From Siniperca chuatsi (taxonomy: Eukaryota; Chordata; Actinopteri; Centrarchiformes; Sinipercidae), in NCBI RefSeq assembly GCF_020085105.1, contig NC_058052.1, forward strand, positions 14,398,233 through 14,462,232: a stretch of 64,000 bases of DNA, written 5' to 3'. The translations under genes and the position numbers were made by a program. Shown one piece after another: positions 50,901 to 62,340 of this stretch; positions within the stretch are counted from its first letter, which is position 1; each line of letters begins with the position of its first letter. The notes under the pieces are model-generated. The model was not told the DNA's origin and ran no database searches. It worked only from the letters and a program-made list of their open reading frames with translations.

Positions 50901-53900
50901 AACCATATCTAATGACTGCTGTTTTAATGCTGGAAGCACTGAGAGCACATCAGCCATACAAGGACTGAATAACATGGAAACTCTTCTAACTTGCACCTTT
51001 ATAAAAAAGATTTAAAAAAAAGTCAATTTCTTTGTTATTTTAAAGATTTAACTTAATCGACTCATCTTGAAGCCAAAGTCAAAATGCTGAATTACCTGCT
51101 GTACTTGAGAGGTCATTAGCTCTCACACGCTCCACAACTGTTTTCTCTGGAGCCAACTCAACACTGCAAAGGGAGCACAAGAGCCCGTTAGTATATCACT
51201 GGTATACAGTGTAGCTGCCACCCCAGTTTGTTTTTGGATTAGAGCACAGCCAAGTCCAGACAGAAAAAACATTAAACCAGGTCGCACAAATTCAGCCCTG
51301 AGAAGGCCATCACTGTGGCCAGACAAAAGCAGGGTTTGCGGTAGGTCTTGGCAAACGGTGTGTGTCACCGAGAAACCACGACTCCATCACTCACACAGAG
51401 CAGCTTGAGGGCTGTAGGGTAACTCACCTAGAGTTTCCTACAGCTGCTGCTCTACCAGAGACCTCCGGCACACATTGCTCCTCTTTGGCTGAAGAAAGAA
51501 GGAACAAGTAAATAAGTGCATCAGCACAGGGAATAACAAAATTAACAGAGAAACACACGCCCCCAAAACCAAATAAAAAATTGTGTAGATAAATACATCT
51601 GCTTGACCGACATAGGATGAAATGTACAGCCTGCGGCATGTCAGGTGTAAATGCAGTGTGTTTTGCACTTGTAATATTAGTGCAGAGTGCATTTTACATG
51701 AGAATTGCCCAAATGGTCAACAGCTACATTAGCCATAGTACACAGTATGGTGGTTCAACAAGTCCAATGACATGAGTAAGGACACGTACAGCGTCCAGCC
51801 ACTTGTTAGGGCTGGGGCTTGTACATCCGCCCAAACAAAGACAGCAGGGCGAGAGTTAAATGGATTTGCGGACAGGGCAGAATTCCAGCAGCTGAGCAGA
51901 CAAGAGCACAAAGCAGCTTCTCTGCCCCCCGCAGCACCCATCTCTTAAAGGGGAATGTTTCAGTAGAACAAAATAAACCCTGCCATTTTGAACAGTCATA
52001 AGTTGCCCACAATCTTTGAATGTTAAACACACTTCTCTAGGAGGATCAGATGGGCTTCAAGTTCATATGAACCACCTGATAACATCTTTGTTCCACATGT
52101 CACTTTTGTTGGACTATTAACGCAGAGGTTGCCCTCGTACAGTATATGCTCTGTGTCAAAAATATAAGGGTACGGTCATTTAACTACACTGATGACCCAC
52201 TCCTGAGCATATGCATAACAGCACTGTATTTGTTGTGAGCTCTTTAAGTCCTTCTGCCCACTAAACCACTACTGATAACCACGATAGTGTTGCAATGTTG
52301 TATGCCACTTCCTGCAATTACAAAACCAGGAAAACTGATACTGTTGACTACATTTTGCTTGGTACTAAACTATGTGACCCACTGAGCTACTGGCCAGTAC
52401 TACCTCCCTTATGCCAGAAATCAAGTATGACAAAAAAATACTTTGGAGCGTGTAACATTGTCAAACACGGAATGGACAGGGCACTTCTTTCAGACAGAAT
52501 GGATACAGGAAAAATCTGCCATTATTGATTACCTTGGGTTTCCTCAAACTGCTCCAGCAAGCTGGTCAGATCAGTAGCTTCAATACCTACCAAAAAATAA
52601 AAAATAAATCATATTATATATTGGATTATAACACCAAACAGAACTGTACTATTTAACCATTATTTATACACAGTATGATGTCTGTGCATACACACTCAAA
52701 CAAATGCTCTGGTTAGTTACTGAAATAGAGCAAGATCGCAGTCATAAACAAGACAGGACAGACAATAAATAGGATGCAGGCTCAATTAATGGGGTGACGA
52801 GATAGGTGTAAGATGATTATAGAGAATGTTTTATAGAGGGGCACAAGGTTTGGATTTTTACAGTGACACTGCATATAACTGCACTAACAGAAGACACAAT
52901 TTCTGATATGGGGTTCCTGCACATCAGCCAAGCACTGGAGGCTTAAGTTACAGAGCAGCAGAGATGAGACACTGACAAGGCAATTTTCCAACAAGGGCTT
53001 TGTAGATAAATAACAGCTGCTTGTATGTTACTTAATCAATTGCTTAAATGTGTCCCCCCCGCCCCCCCAAGAAAACATAATGCCTTCAGTCAAAAAAGGA
53101 AAGGTACGGAAATGAAATAGTCATTACTTTCAGCCTTTCATGAACAAAAATAAAATTTTACCAAGCAAAATATGCAATCAACCTTAAGCTCACCTATCTC
53201 ACTGGTGAAGGCCTCAATCAGCTCCTGTGTGGGGCTCTTTGCCCTTTGGGGTTTCACTGCTGTAGTGGGTTTCTCTTTAGTTTCAAGCACAAAAGGTTCT
53301 GCCTTTAGACTCTTGGAGTCTAATGGATGAGTAGCCGGAGAAGAACACAGCTGGGTACCATTGGCTGTGGGTTTGGAGGACATGCTATCAGATGTGATGG
53401 GGTTACTTAATGAGGTAGGAGCAGTGACCTCAGGCATCTTATGAATACCAATAGTGATCTTCTGGGGGGCACTGGGAGCAGACATAGTAGCAGCGGTGGG
53501 TTTGATCACCTCTGTAGTGGTTTTAGGACAGGTTTTAGTGAGCTCTACAGACTTAGGAGATACAGGCTGAGATTGGGGACTTTCATCGACTCCACCCTTT
53601 CCTACTGAAAGCACAGGAGAACATTTCCCATCTGCCGTAGACATGAACGGAGTGGCAGGTTTAAAAGAAGACCCAGAGCTCTGAGGCACACAAGGTACTG
53701 CAGGTTGAGCAGTGTTGTGTCGATGTGTGGGCAAATTCTTTACTGCATTAGTGGCAGGAGCTGAAGGCTTTTGGGGTAGAGAAGGTTTGGAAGGTTCGGG
53801 TGTTTGCTGGGGTTTAGGAACAGGAGTAGCAGCTGAAACCATGCTGGATGAGGCAACCATGTAGGCTGGTGGCACCAACAGTGCCTCAGGGGTGGGTGGT

Positions 53901-56900
53901 GCACAGGGCCCCCTTGGCTGCCAGGCAGGTCTGACCTCCTCTTCCTTCTTTGCTGCCTGGGGGTTGGGGCGTCGAGGATGACTGGGGGTGGGGTCAGGCA
54001 GGCAGGGAATAAGAGGAAGCTCTTTGGGAAGCTCTGGAAGGCTGGGCCACTTGGTGCTGTTGTTGTCTTGTTTTTCCACCGGAGCTGGCTTTTTCTGCTG
54101 TCTGAGCCGCCGGTACTCAGCTAGACTCAGCGATTTGGGTTTTGGCTCTGAGATCGCAGGGGCCTCAGGAAGGATGGCCTTACTAACAGGTGGTGTCATG
54201 GAACTAGGAGCAGCTGCAGGGGTCTCTGAAGACACCGAAGGCAGGACAGTAGAGGGAGCTGCTGATGAGCCTTCAAGCTTCTCAGGGGCATGCTGTTCGG
54301 GTGTTTCATCTGGCTGTTGGGAGCTCACTGCTGTGGGTGAACAGCTGGGCTGACTCTTCTCAGGGCTAGCATTTAACAGAGCCGTTTCCTGTCTGAGTGA
54401 CACAGATGTGGCAACTTGCACATTAATTTCAGGTAATAGTGTTGTAGTGGTGATTTCTTTTTGTGTTTCAGTTTGGCATGGATTAGGTTTCTTAGGTTTT
54501 ACAGAGGAAGAAGCTGAAGTTGAGGCAAGAAGAACCTTTGGGACTTTGTGTTTCTTCTCTCCTTTGACTGACCTTTTTTCAGGCTTTTTGGGCGATTCCT
54601 GTGCTGTATTTCTTACCGTGCCACTCCTAAGGACCCTTCCCTCCACAGGTTCAGGTTGGCACTGTTCCTTGCATTTCTTTTTCTTTTTTCTCCGGGAGGG
54701 ACTTTTCTCTTTAATCTCTTCTTTCTGTCTCTTAACGATCATCTCATCTTTCACATCTGAACATAGGCCTGGTGTCACAGGGGGTGCAACTTTCACAGGA
54801 GCCTTGCTGACGGTTACATTATCATCATCATCAACGACTATATGCTCCGAACTGTCAGAGGCCACTTCTTCTCCTTCATCTGAAACTTTCTGCACATTTT
54901 CTGAAGACTGCTCTGTAAGTGGCACAGAGACTGGGAGATCCATGTCTGGGATAGCCAGGATGGGTTCTCCATTTTCCCCCTGGTCCACAACCTCAAATAA
55001 GATGCCTCCTTCAGGCAACATCTGTTCCCCCTCGTCATTCTCCACACAAATGGCCATACAGTACGGGTGCATATGCCTGACCAGGTCTCCCAGGCTAAAT
55101 GAAACACCATCTTCACCCTCCTGCTCAAAGGTGACAGGAAGCGGGAGGGCCAGACCTTCCCAGTCTAGCAGGTCATTATCTGGAGAGGAATCATGCCTCA
55201 CTGGGCTCAGAGTGAGGGAGCCATCTTCCTCTTCCTCCCCATCACTCCTCTGGAGAGAGTCTGCCAGTATCCTGGGGAGGCTCTGGGTACAGTCAGGGAG
55301 ACAAATATCCAGATAAATTCTGAGATCTGTCTGTTGTATAAGTTTATATACATTGCTTATGAGTGGGAAAAGCTACCTTTCCAGTTGATAAGGGTCTTGT
55401 GCTACACAGTGCGTCTTTTTCTGGAGGGGAACGGGACAGACACAGCAATCTCCTGAGCTAGAGAGTGAAAGATAAAATAAATTTTAAAAAAAGCATAATG
55501 ACATTAACACTTTTTTTTTTTTTAAACATTTGTAGACTTTATGGGTAAGAAGTAAGTTTAGAAGCACAGAGGTCAGCAGGTTGTCCTTCCACCCCCAAGC
55601 TCAAAAGCCAGATGGAGGATGTCAAGAGCAGGAATCTGCGACACTTTGAGAGTTATGTACGACTGCTGGGCACTAACCGGAGAATGTTCCCTGCCCTTCT
55701 GACCCGACAGCAGGTCTGAGTCGGGAAGTGTGTCAAACGGGGACAGGTTATCATCATCCACATTGTCAAGGATCTCCGTCAGAGCTGTTAGCAGTGTGGC
55801 GTCGCTCTCTTCATCTAGGCCTTTAGTCTAAATAAGAACATGGAAATTAGGTCAAAGCATATACAGTATAAACAAACAACTGTACAATGCTTACACATCA
55901 TAGATCTCTTACGTTACTCTAATACTTATGTTCAACCATGTGAAATTTGTCTTGCCTCTATTGTTGGTGTGTCCTCAAAGATAGAAAGAATGGAGGGATC
56001 CAAGCAGCTTTGAAGGGCCTCCAGAGTTTCTCCAGAGCTCAGCACAGCAGTCTGTAGAGGGAAAGACATTTCTTTGGCAAAAACACAACTGACAAAACTG
56101 AAAACACGATTCAGGCAAAAACTATCTGCAAGTGGCTATGCACACGTACATAATCGTGGCTAACATTTAATTACCTCAGTACAAAGTGGATGAAGACAAA
56201 CAGTTCTTACTAAAAACAAATGTTTACACCCCCAGTACACCCAAAAACTAATAAAACCACTTCTGTCAGTATTTTTAACATTTTAAACAGCTCCCTTAAT
56301 TCTATATTAAGCAATATTTAGAAGCTTGGCAGCAACCTTATTTTGTTAAAAACTGTAATGTCTCTATGCTTTTAGATGTGAGGGTAATTTAGAGTCTGGG
56401 ACTTCAGTCAAAAGATAGACATCCTTGTAGTATCATATATAGACCACTGGGGTGCATTCCATTACAGCTGGACTTGTCTGCTTTTGTGTTATTTCCTCTC
56501 TTTAAAAAGCAAGTCCAACTGGCTTTGACTTAATACTTCTAGATGTTTTACCACCCCTGTTACAAAAAACAGCATTTTACAATGTGTATCTGTTTAAAAC
56601 CAACCAAATAATTTAAACAGAAAATGTTACTTTAAAAAAAAATTAAGTCTACTCTGTAAAAGTTGGACAGTGAAATAGGTCAACCTAGCTTATTTATTTG
56701 GAGCTGGGAGTGAGCCTAGGCTCAAGTCAGGCATATGAAAATCAGAAAAGGAAACCCCAGAGGGCAAGGGAGGGTACATGTTTTTAGTTTTAGCTTGAAG
56801 AAGAAGAGGTAAACAAAATATCAGAGGCATTTTCCTATAATCTGAAATATACAAGGACATTGGAGCAAGTACCTATTGGACATGTAGGACTCCAATTCAT

Positions 56901-58392
56901 GATAAGTTAAATACCTTAACAAGTAATCTGTCCAAAGAAGACAAACTCCAGTGAACATTGGTAAGTCTGAAATACTTACATTTTAAATACAAGTGAATCT
57001 AAAATTTTATAAATATTTGAAATGTGCAATACGATGTAGGCTCACTTGGTGTAACTCTTCAGATTTGAATCATATGCATAACTACACTAAGTCCAGCACA
57101 AAGGTCCCCCTTTATGAGCCAACATAACTGATAATATAATGCACTTTCATCTGAAAAAGTACTAGTATCTTACAGTGAACCACGTGTTTCTGTCTACACA
57201 TGCACACACAGTGCGCAGACATGTTTGATCCTAGCCTCACCCCGTCCAAAGGGGTGGCCACACGTGTTGCACTACAACAAAACCGAGTAGGGCCCTCATC
57301 TCTGCTCCTGTCTGATATTTTAACAGTTACCAACCGACAAGCAACATTTAAACACCAAACATTAAAAACCTACGGGTAGTTATTTATAAAAGGCTACGGA
57401 AGGGTGTGTGTGTGTGGAGCTTAAATTGATTGTACCTGCTGCGCATGTGTGAAGGAACCCAACATGTGATCACCACGACTAAACCACATGTGGATATACA
57501 CACACGAGTTTTGAATGAAAATCCGGTATACTGCTGCAGCGTCAAAGTGAATAAATCACAGGTGTGATTGACTAAACTGATTGCAATCATTGTCTAAACA
57601 CAAAAGAGCTTCATCGTTGTGTGCATCATCATTGACGACACATTACTGCAATGTGCTGGCATGGAGCCTACAGACTACACCATGGCAAAATTAACGTATG
57701 GCACCTTAACCACTGTTGCATACAGCCACACTGCAATGATGACAAAGCTAGCTGACCAGCATCCTGCAGTTTGTCACCACGTGTGTATGAATCAGTTGAT
57801 GAACAGTACACAGAGTACTTTGGCACATAAAACCACGACGGAGCTTAAATGCGTATTACTGATATTTATTATACAACTGGTGAACATGCCAGGTCAACTA
57901 CCAATATAAATACACAACTGTCACGTCACTTGTTTAAACGACTGTTTATATTCTAAGCGAGGAAACCTGCGCCGTTCACTGTCCGGCCAGCCAAGCTACA
58001 CTGACTCACCAGCTAGCATTGACATACAGCTAAAAAAACAATAAAATACCAGCCCATTTATAATGAAGCATTATCTATTATTCAATATATATTCAACCAA
58101 AGAGTTATCTAGCTTTAATCACCACATGACAATGAGTACTCTTTGAATAAGTTTTACCAGTGATACTATGGTTGCATCCACGTGTCACTTTTCCATGCGC
58201 AGTGTACAGCTCGCACACACAACACACTCTGCCCTGCTTCTAGAAACATGCACAAAACTAGTAACAGTGGAAGTACATGCTAGCAAACAAAGTATAGAAC
58301 ATGTTCTTTACCTCGTCTAGTGTATCCATAGAGAAAAAATCCATATTGCACGCTGTTAAAGTCTCCTCGCCTGCTCCCCACCGCGCCGCCAT
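47942..58392 (-). CDS. pprc1: PPRC1 (PGC-1-related coactivator, PRC)
   Basis: PRC is a growth-regulated coactivator of nuclear genes for mitochondrial function, working with NRF-1 and HCF-1. Fourteen minus-strand exons join in frame: 58392-58312, 56051-55956, 55827-55678, 55457-55377, 55282-53194, 52586-52533, 51488-51428, 51163-51096, 50790-50064, 49952-49749, 49626-49551, 49460-49339, 48994-48843, 48042-47942. They total 4062 nt or 1353 aa, against 1664 in human. The N-terminal activation region has LLTALTEILDNVDDDNLSPF. Exon 4 has LRRLL, a nuclear-receptor LXXLL motif. Exon 5 holds LSLAEYRRLRQQ and a long proline/serine region, shorter than in mammals. Exon 9 has DHDY, the HCF-1 binding motif, then EPLDHRT. 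Exons 9-10 encode an RS-rich domain. Exons 11-13 encode the RRM (VVYVGRIQGTM, DNYGFVTYYD). The end, FDTLLKQAQQNLKR, matches human. Intron 2 uses a GC donor. A downstream methionine, MDFFSMDTLDE, is an alternative start. Confidence 0.96.
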
Positions 58393-58395
58393 CTT
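58385..58395 (-). promoter_or_regulatory. pprc1: YY1-type motif overlapping the pprc1 start codon
   Basis: On the minus strand the sequence AAGATGGCGGC spans the predicted initiator ATG at 58392-58390. This 11-mer is the canonical YY1 motif, which in many housekeeping promoters lies just downstream of the transcription start and includes the first ATG. It supports this ATG as the beginning of the pprc1 coding region. Confidence 0.55.
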
Positions 58396-58865
58396 GCAAG
58401 TATACTCCCTACCCCGACCGACTCGTTTCGGAATGAAAAGTAATGAATCGCGCATTGGAGGAACAAGCAAGCCGGCACGAGACACGTGGTCCAGCATTCC
58501 CGGCAAAATGACGCCGGGGGTCAGGGGTTACGTAACCACGTTTCTCTGTAGTTCTATTTAATTCATCCACAAGTTCTATACTGCCTTGTGGTGGCTGGCT
58601 GTTTTCTCTCTGCTGCTAAATGAAGAGGGCAAAAATGCACTCCAGGCACAATACCCAACACATAACTTTTGCAGTTGTTTGTTAGCATAGATTATCTAAG
58701 CTTTGTTATTACCTTATCCATACTGGCCACAAATGCAGAAACAACGGGACACAAAGTAGCCAGTGAATACATGCAGGTAGGTTAGTTACAGTAGAAACAT
58801 GACTAGATAAAAACATAAAGGAAAAAATATCGGCTATTTGCTTCAGCTTTTTCCAGTCATGTGAA
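58396..58865. other. pprc1 upstream flank
   Basis: The first 170 bases are relatively CpG-rich (ACGCCGGGG, GACCGACTCG) and probably hold the pprc1 core promoter. Beyond about 58560 the sequence is ordinary AT-rich intergenic DNA. Confidence 0.4.
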
Positions 58866-59138
58866 TTAGAGCTGAATCAAACGAGTAATTAATTAATTAA
58901 TTAGGACATTTATCAAAAAAAAAGCCAAATATTTGCTGGTTACTGCTTCTCCGATGTGATCTTTTGCTTTTCTCTGTTTTATATTTTTTATAAATGGAGT
59001 ATTTGGGGGGGGTTGGACGGTTGGTTGGACAAAACAAGACATTTGTCATCCTGGACTCGTGGAACTTGTGATGGGCATTAACTAAACAAATCGATTAATT
59101 ACTTGATTATGAAAATAAGTGTTAACTTGCAGCCCTAA
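58866..59138. mobile_element. 273-bp mini-transposon with TTAGGGCTGCAA-type ends
   Basis: The right end, reverse complemented, begins TTAGGGCTGCAAGTTAACAC, and the left end begins TTAGAGCTGAATCAAACGAG. Both are followed by TAATTAAT-rich sequence. These are degenerate inverted termini of a mini-transposon family very common in fish genomes. A further fragment (TTGATTAATCAATAAAATAA, ending TTAGTTGCAGTCCTA) lies at about 1757-1831 in sufu intron 3. Confidence 0.6.
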
Positions 59139-60201
59139 TGTGAATTCCAGTCATGCAACCTACACCATGCAAAATAAAATCACAGGATAGAAAACCTGTA
59201 AAACACAAAAACCTATGACATTTGAGGGTTTTTTTGGTCAATTTCATTAAAAACTAAAACTATTATGCATTGTGTAAACATGACTTTCTAGTTGTTGTTA
59301 TCGTTTTGTTTTAGTACACATACTAGTAAGTAACTTGTGTAAATTATACACGGATAAGTTGTTTTAGAGGGGAAATTGCTCTAATGACATGCTATGAGTT
59401 GCACTACACATGTCTTCAGTTTAATGAAAATTCCGGATCAGAGACTTGTAGCTTCAGTTTAGGAGCAAAGAAAACTCAAACTGGACGGGAATACACATCA
59501 TTTTACATTTACAAATATTCATGGTTTGATGTGTTCAAGTTTACGTATTTATTAATAGTTAAAGACTTCTCAAAATTATGTCAGAAAGTAAGTATGTCTC
59601 TTAGAAAACCCCCCCAAAAATGCAAGGAACATAAAACCAATACTGTAACACGCAGGACTCTCAAAGGTTTCTAACATTAAGATCAAAGGCTCAGAGCAAA
59701 AATAAAAAGTTTGGAGTATGTTGTAATTGGCAGTTCCTATACTGTAGTTCCTTGGTTCTTTTCCATCTGTCTGGCATTTCTGCTCCCACAGTTTGAGTCT
59801 AATTGCTTGTACTTTCAATGACCGTGGAAACAAGGAAGTAAGTTAGGGCTCTTCAGGACTGAAGGACTCTTATGTTGTTCTTTGCATGAGAAAAACATCG
59901 TCCCCTTTAGACTGAGGCGTATTTTGTGCCACAGTTAAAGGACACATCTCTTCTGACAAGAAATTTGTTAACATTATATATTTTTGCTCACACAATGATA
60001 GTCATGGAATTTCAAACATGTTCTCACTGTTTTTGTTTCAGATTGTGTTCTGCTGTCTGTATATCCTTCCTTATGTTGTGTTATAATTATATGATGGGTA
60101 AATTTGATGGGACAGTTGCATTAAAAAGTGCATATAGGCTACAGGAAATCACACATTAGGTGCAAATTGTTTATCTTGTATACTTAAAGTTCCAGGTTAT
60201 A
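59139..60201. other. Intergenic, no supported feature
   Basis: AT-rich DNA with several short open frames that show no homology I recognise, biased codon use or splice partners. Confidence 0.35.
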
Positions 60202-60523
60202 TTAAAACAAGACTATGTAACTTTTGAAGAAATTACACATGCATCCTCTTGCAAATGTAAAGTGGAATTAAAAAGAAGTAAAAGGCACCTTTGTGCAGTT
60301 TAATACACTAGGGGTTTTCATGCTACAGCCTCACATGGTATGACCAGTAGCTTATAGTGCCCAGTGTTAGCTAATGCTAGCAAACTTTAGGTACTAGATA
60401 CTGACTTACTGAGTCAGTCTGCTGACTTTATGACTCCTTTTTTAGCACTTACCATTATCCTGTAATTGCCACTTGTTGCCTCAGTGGCCGCTGTTTAGCT
60501 AAAGTTATATAGGCTCTCTTTAA
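60202..60523. mobile_element. 322-bp TTAA-bounded mini-transposon
   Basis: The left end TTAAAACAAGACTATGTAAC and the reverse complement of the right end TTAAAGAGAGCCTATATAAC form imperfect terminal inverted repeats starting with TTAA, and both continue with TTT. There is no coding content. The organisation matches the elements at 29286-29561 and 16007-16991, although the termini differ in sequence. Confidence 0.65.
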
Positions 60524-60632
60524 TATTCTACCTGTGGAAACACACTTTTATTTTGAACTATGTTGACTTAAAATCTCTTTTCTTGGCGCACATCTTGCCT
60601 TCAAAATGAATATGACATTCTCTGTTTTCCAG

Positions 60633-60738
60633 GAGTCAGTGGACAGCTGGAGAAAGATCAAAGAGGCCATTCACATCCATCACAACAGACCATTTCTGAA
60701 TAGAGACAAAGCTATGAAAGAAGCTATGAAAAAAGCTA
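60633..60738 (+). mobile_element. Retroelement protein fragment, Penelope/GIY-YIG C-terminus-like
   Basis: One frame reads ESVDSWRKIKEAIHIHHNR and then PFLNRDKAMKEAMKKA without a stop. The pattern of a charged stretch, EAIHI, several residues, P-x-LNRD is typical of the C-terminal end of GIY-YIG endonuclease domains in Penelope-like and similar fish retroelements. The segment is bounded by an acceptor-like TCTGTTTTCCAG and a donor-like GTAAGT at 60739. Upstream endonuclease or reverse transcriptase sequence was not found, so it is a relic. Confidence 0.45.
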
Positions 60739-61190
60739 GTAAGTGGACCTTGAGTTAAGTTTTTTTTTGGTCAAACTCTATTTTCTGGTTTAGACCTAAT
60801 AGTATAACACATACCCTTTATAGTAAGCCACATACAACATGAATTTTTCACAAGGGAATACCACTGTGAAAACATTTATCGCTCACTGAGGACTAACCAA
60901 ACATCACACTAAGAAGAAAAATTGTTTTCCCTCAGAGCTGGGGAGGTAAATTAAATAAAGGACATTGATGGATGTCTTTTTGTTACTGGGTGTAATACAT
61001 GAAGGAAAGGTATGATGATTGAACAAGAAGACAGGCTGTGAAACACAGAGGTGGGAATTAAAGTGGGTCAAATACAAAAGTGGGGGTGATGTGTTCCTCA
61101 GTAAGATCGGTACTGCATGGCACAGAAAAGCCATAGGCAATTCCCTGTGTCCCACAGGCAGAAATGGATTAGAGGTGAGCCCAGCCACAA

Positions 61191-61191
<1 letters not shown>

Positions 61192-61252
<61 letters not shown>
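61192..61252. repeat. (CA)n microsatellite, about 30 units
   Basis: An uninterrupted CA dinucleotide run, the longest simple repeat in the window. Shorter CA/TG tracts occur at about 3418-3434, 9484-9508, 23101-23126, 23600-23617 and 25951-25977. Confidence 0.95.
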
Positions 61253-61257
<5 letters not shown>

Positions 61258-62340
61258 GGTCTTCCACTGTGGGTTACCACTTTGTCTGTGTCTCTATTTT
61301 ACAAATGTCATTTATTCTCGGCTGTGTGAAGAATAAAACTGCTAGGTTCTCCCACTGCCATTTATAAAGTTTTAAAATCTTTTCACATTCTCCAACAGCT
61401 TGCTCACCTTGGCAGAGCTCTTCAGTAAACTCATGCATGCGTTATGGTAAGTTTGAAAAAGCAGCCTTGTTACTGAGAAAGCAACAGACACACCAGGTTA
61501 TAGACCCACTGCAATGTAGTTCTGATTGTATATTTTCTGACGTCGCTCCAGGAATCCCTCAGGCAACAATTATGAGTCTCACTGATCAATTTTGTCCCTT
61601 GCTGCATTTCGTTTAACAAACATGAATTTCATATGAAGAACAAGACTATTTTAGTTATGTGCCACGGCATATAACATTTATATAAAAATACATATATAAT
61701 GTTAACACTGAACCCCAAATTGCTCCTAAGTGTGGATGGGAAAGAATGTGCATCGATTTAGACAAAAGTATATGCTAAATGGCTGTAGTAGTGTTTCAGG
61801 AAGAACGAGAAACACTAAGTAGGTGTCTGGAAGAAAGTTTTCCTAAATCTTTCTTATAGTTTAAAGTCAATGAATGCCACAACAAGCCATCTTTTCATTT
61901 GCATTGTTTTGTTTGAAGATGTCTTTTTTACCTTTTGCCATTTTTTCTGGTTATATGGTTTTAGTTTTCTCCTACTTTTGTAAAGTTGTAAATCACTGTC
62001 TGTATTCTGTCTCAAATCATTGTGTTTGCAGTGTTTCACATTATCCCTGTTCTGTACTTTATGTGGTGAGAGGACCAAATGTAATCTGCATGATTAGAAT
62101 CAATAATTAACACAAAAGTAACATATTCCATTACTTGATGCTGGCAGTTCTTTTCTACATTTACAGTAGAACTAACGTGTGCCTCCTTGGTGCCTGTTCC
62201 CCAAGTGTCTGAGAAACAACTGGCCTAACCAGTCTGCTTCTCATTACCTGTCATGTCCTAATGAATCCAGTGCTGCTCATATTTCCTCTGCAGCTTTCCC
62301 TCCAGTATATCAGAGGCTGTACTGTACATCTATGGGAGAC
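61253..62340. other. Intergenic, no supported feature
   Basis: No coding exon or recognised repeat. Composition is AT-rich until about 62300, where it shifts to the GC- and CT-rich block that follows. Confidence 0.35.

Noticed and set aside
54408-55316. Long plus-strand open frame (302 codons) opposite pprc1 exon 5
   Set aside because: It is antisense to a coding exon with strong homology to PPRC1. It has a serine/threonine-rich low-complexity composition expected from the complement, and no splice partners.
61098-61336. Open frames rich in Thr-His or Val-Cys repeats
   Set aside because: These are translations of the CA microsatellite.
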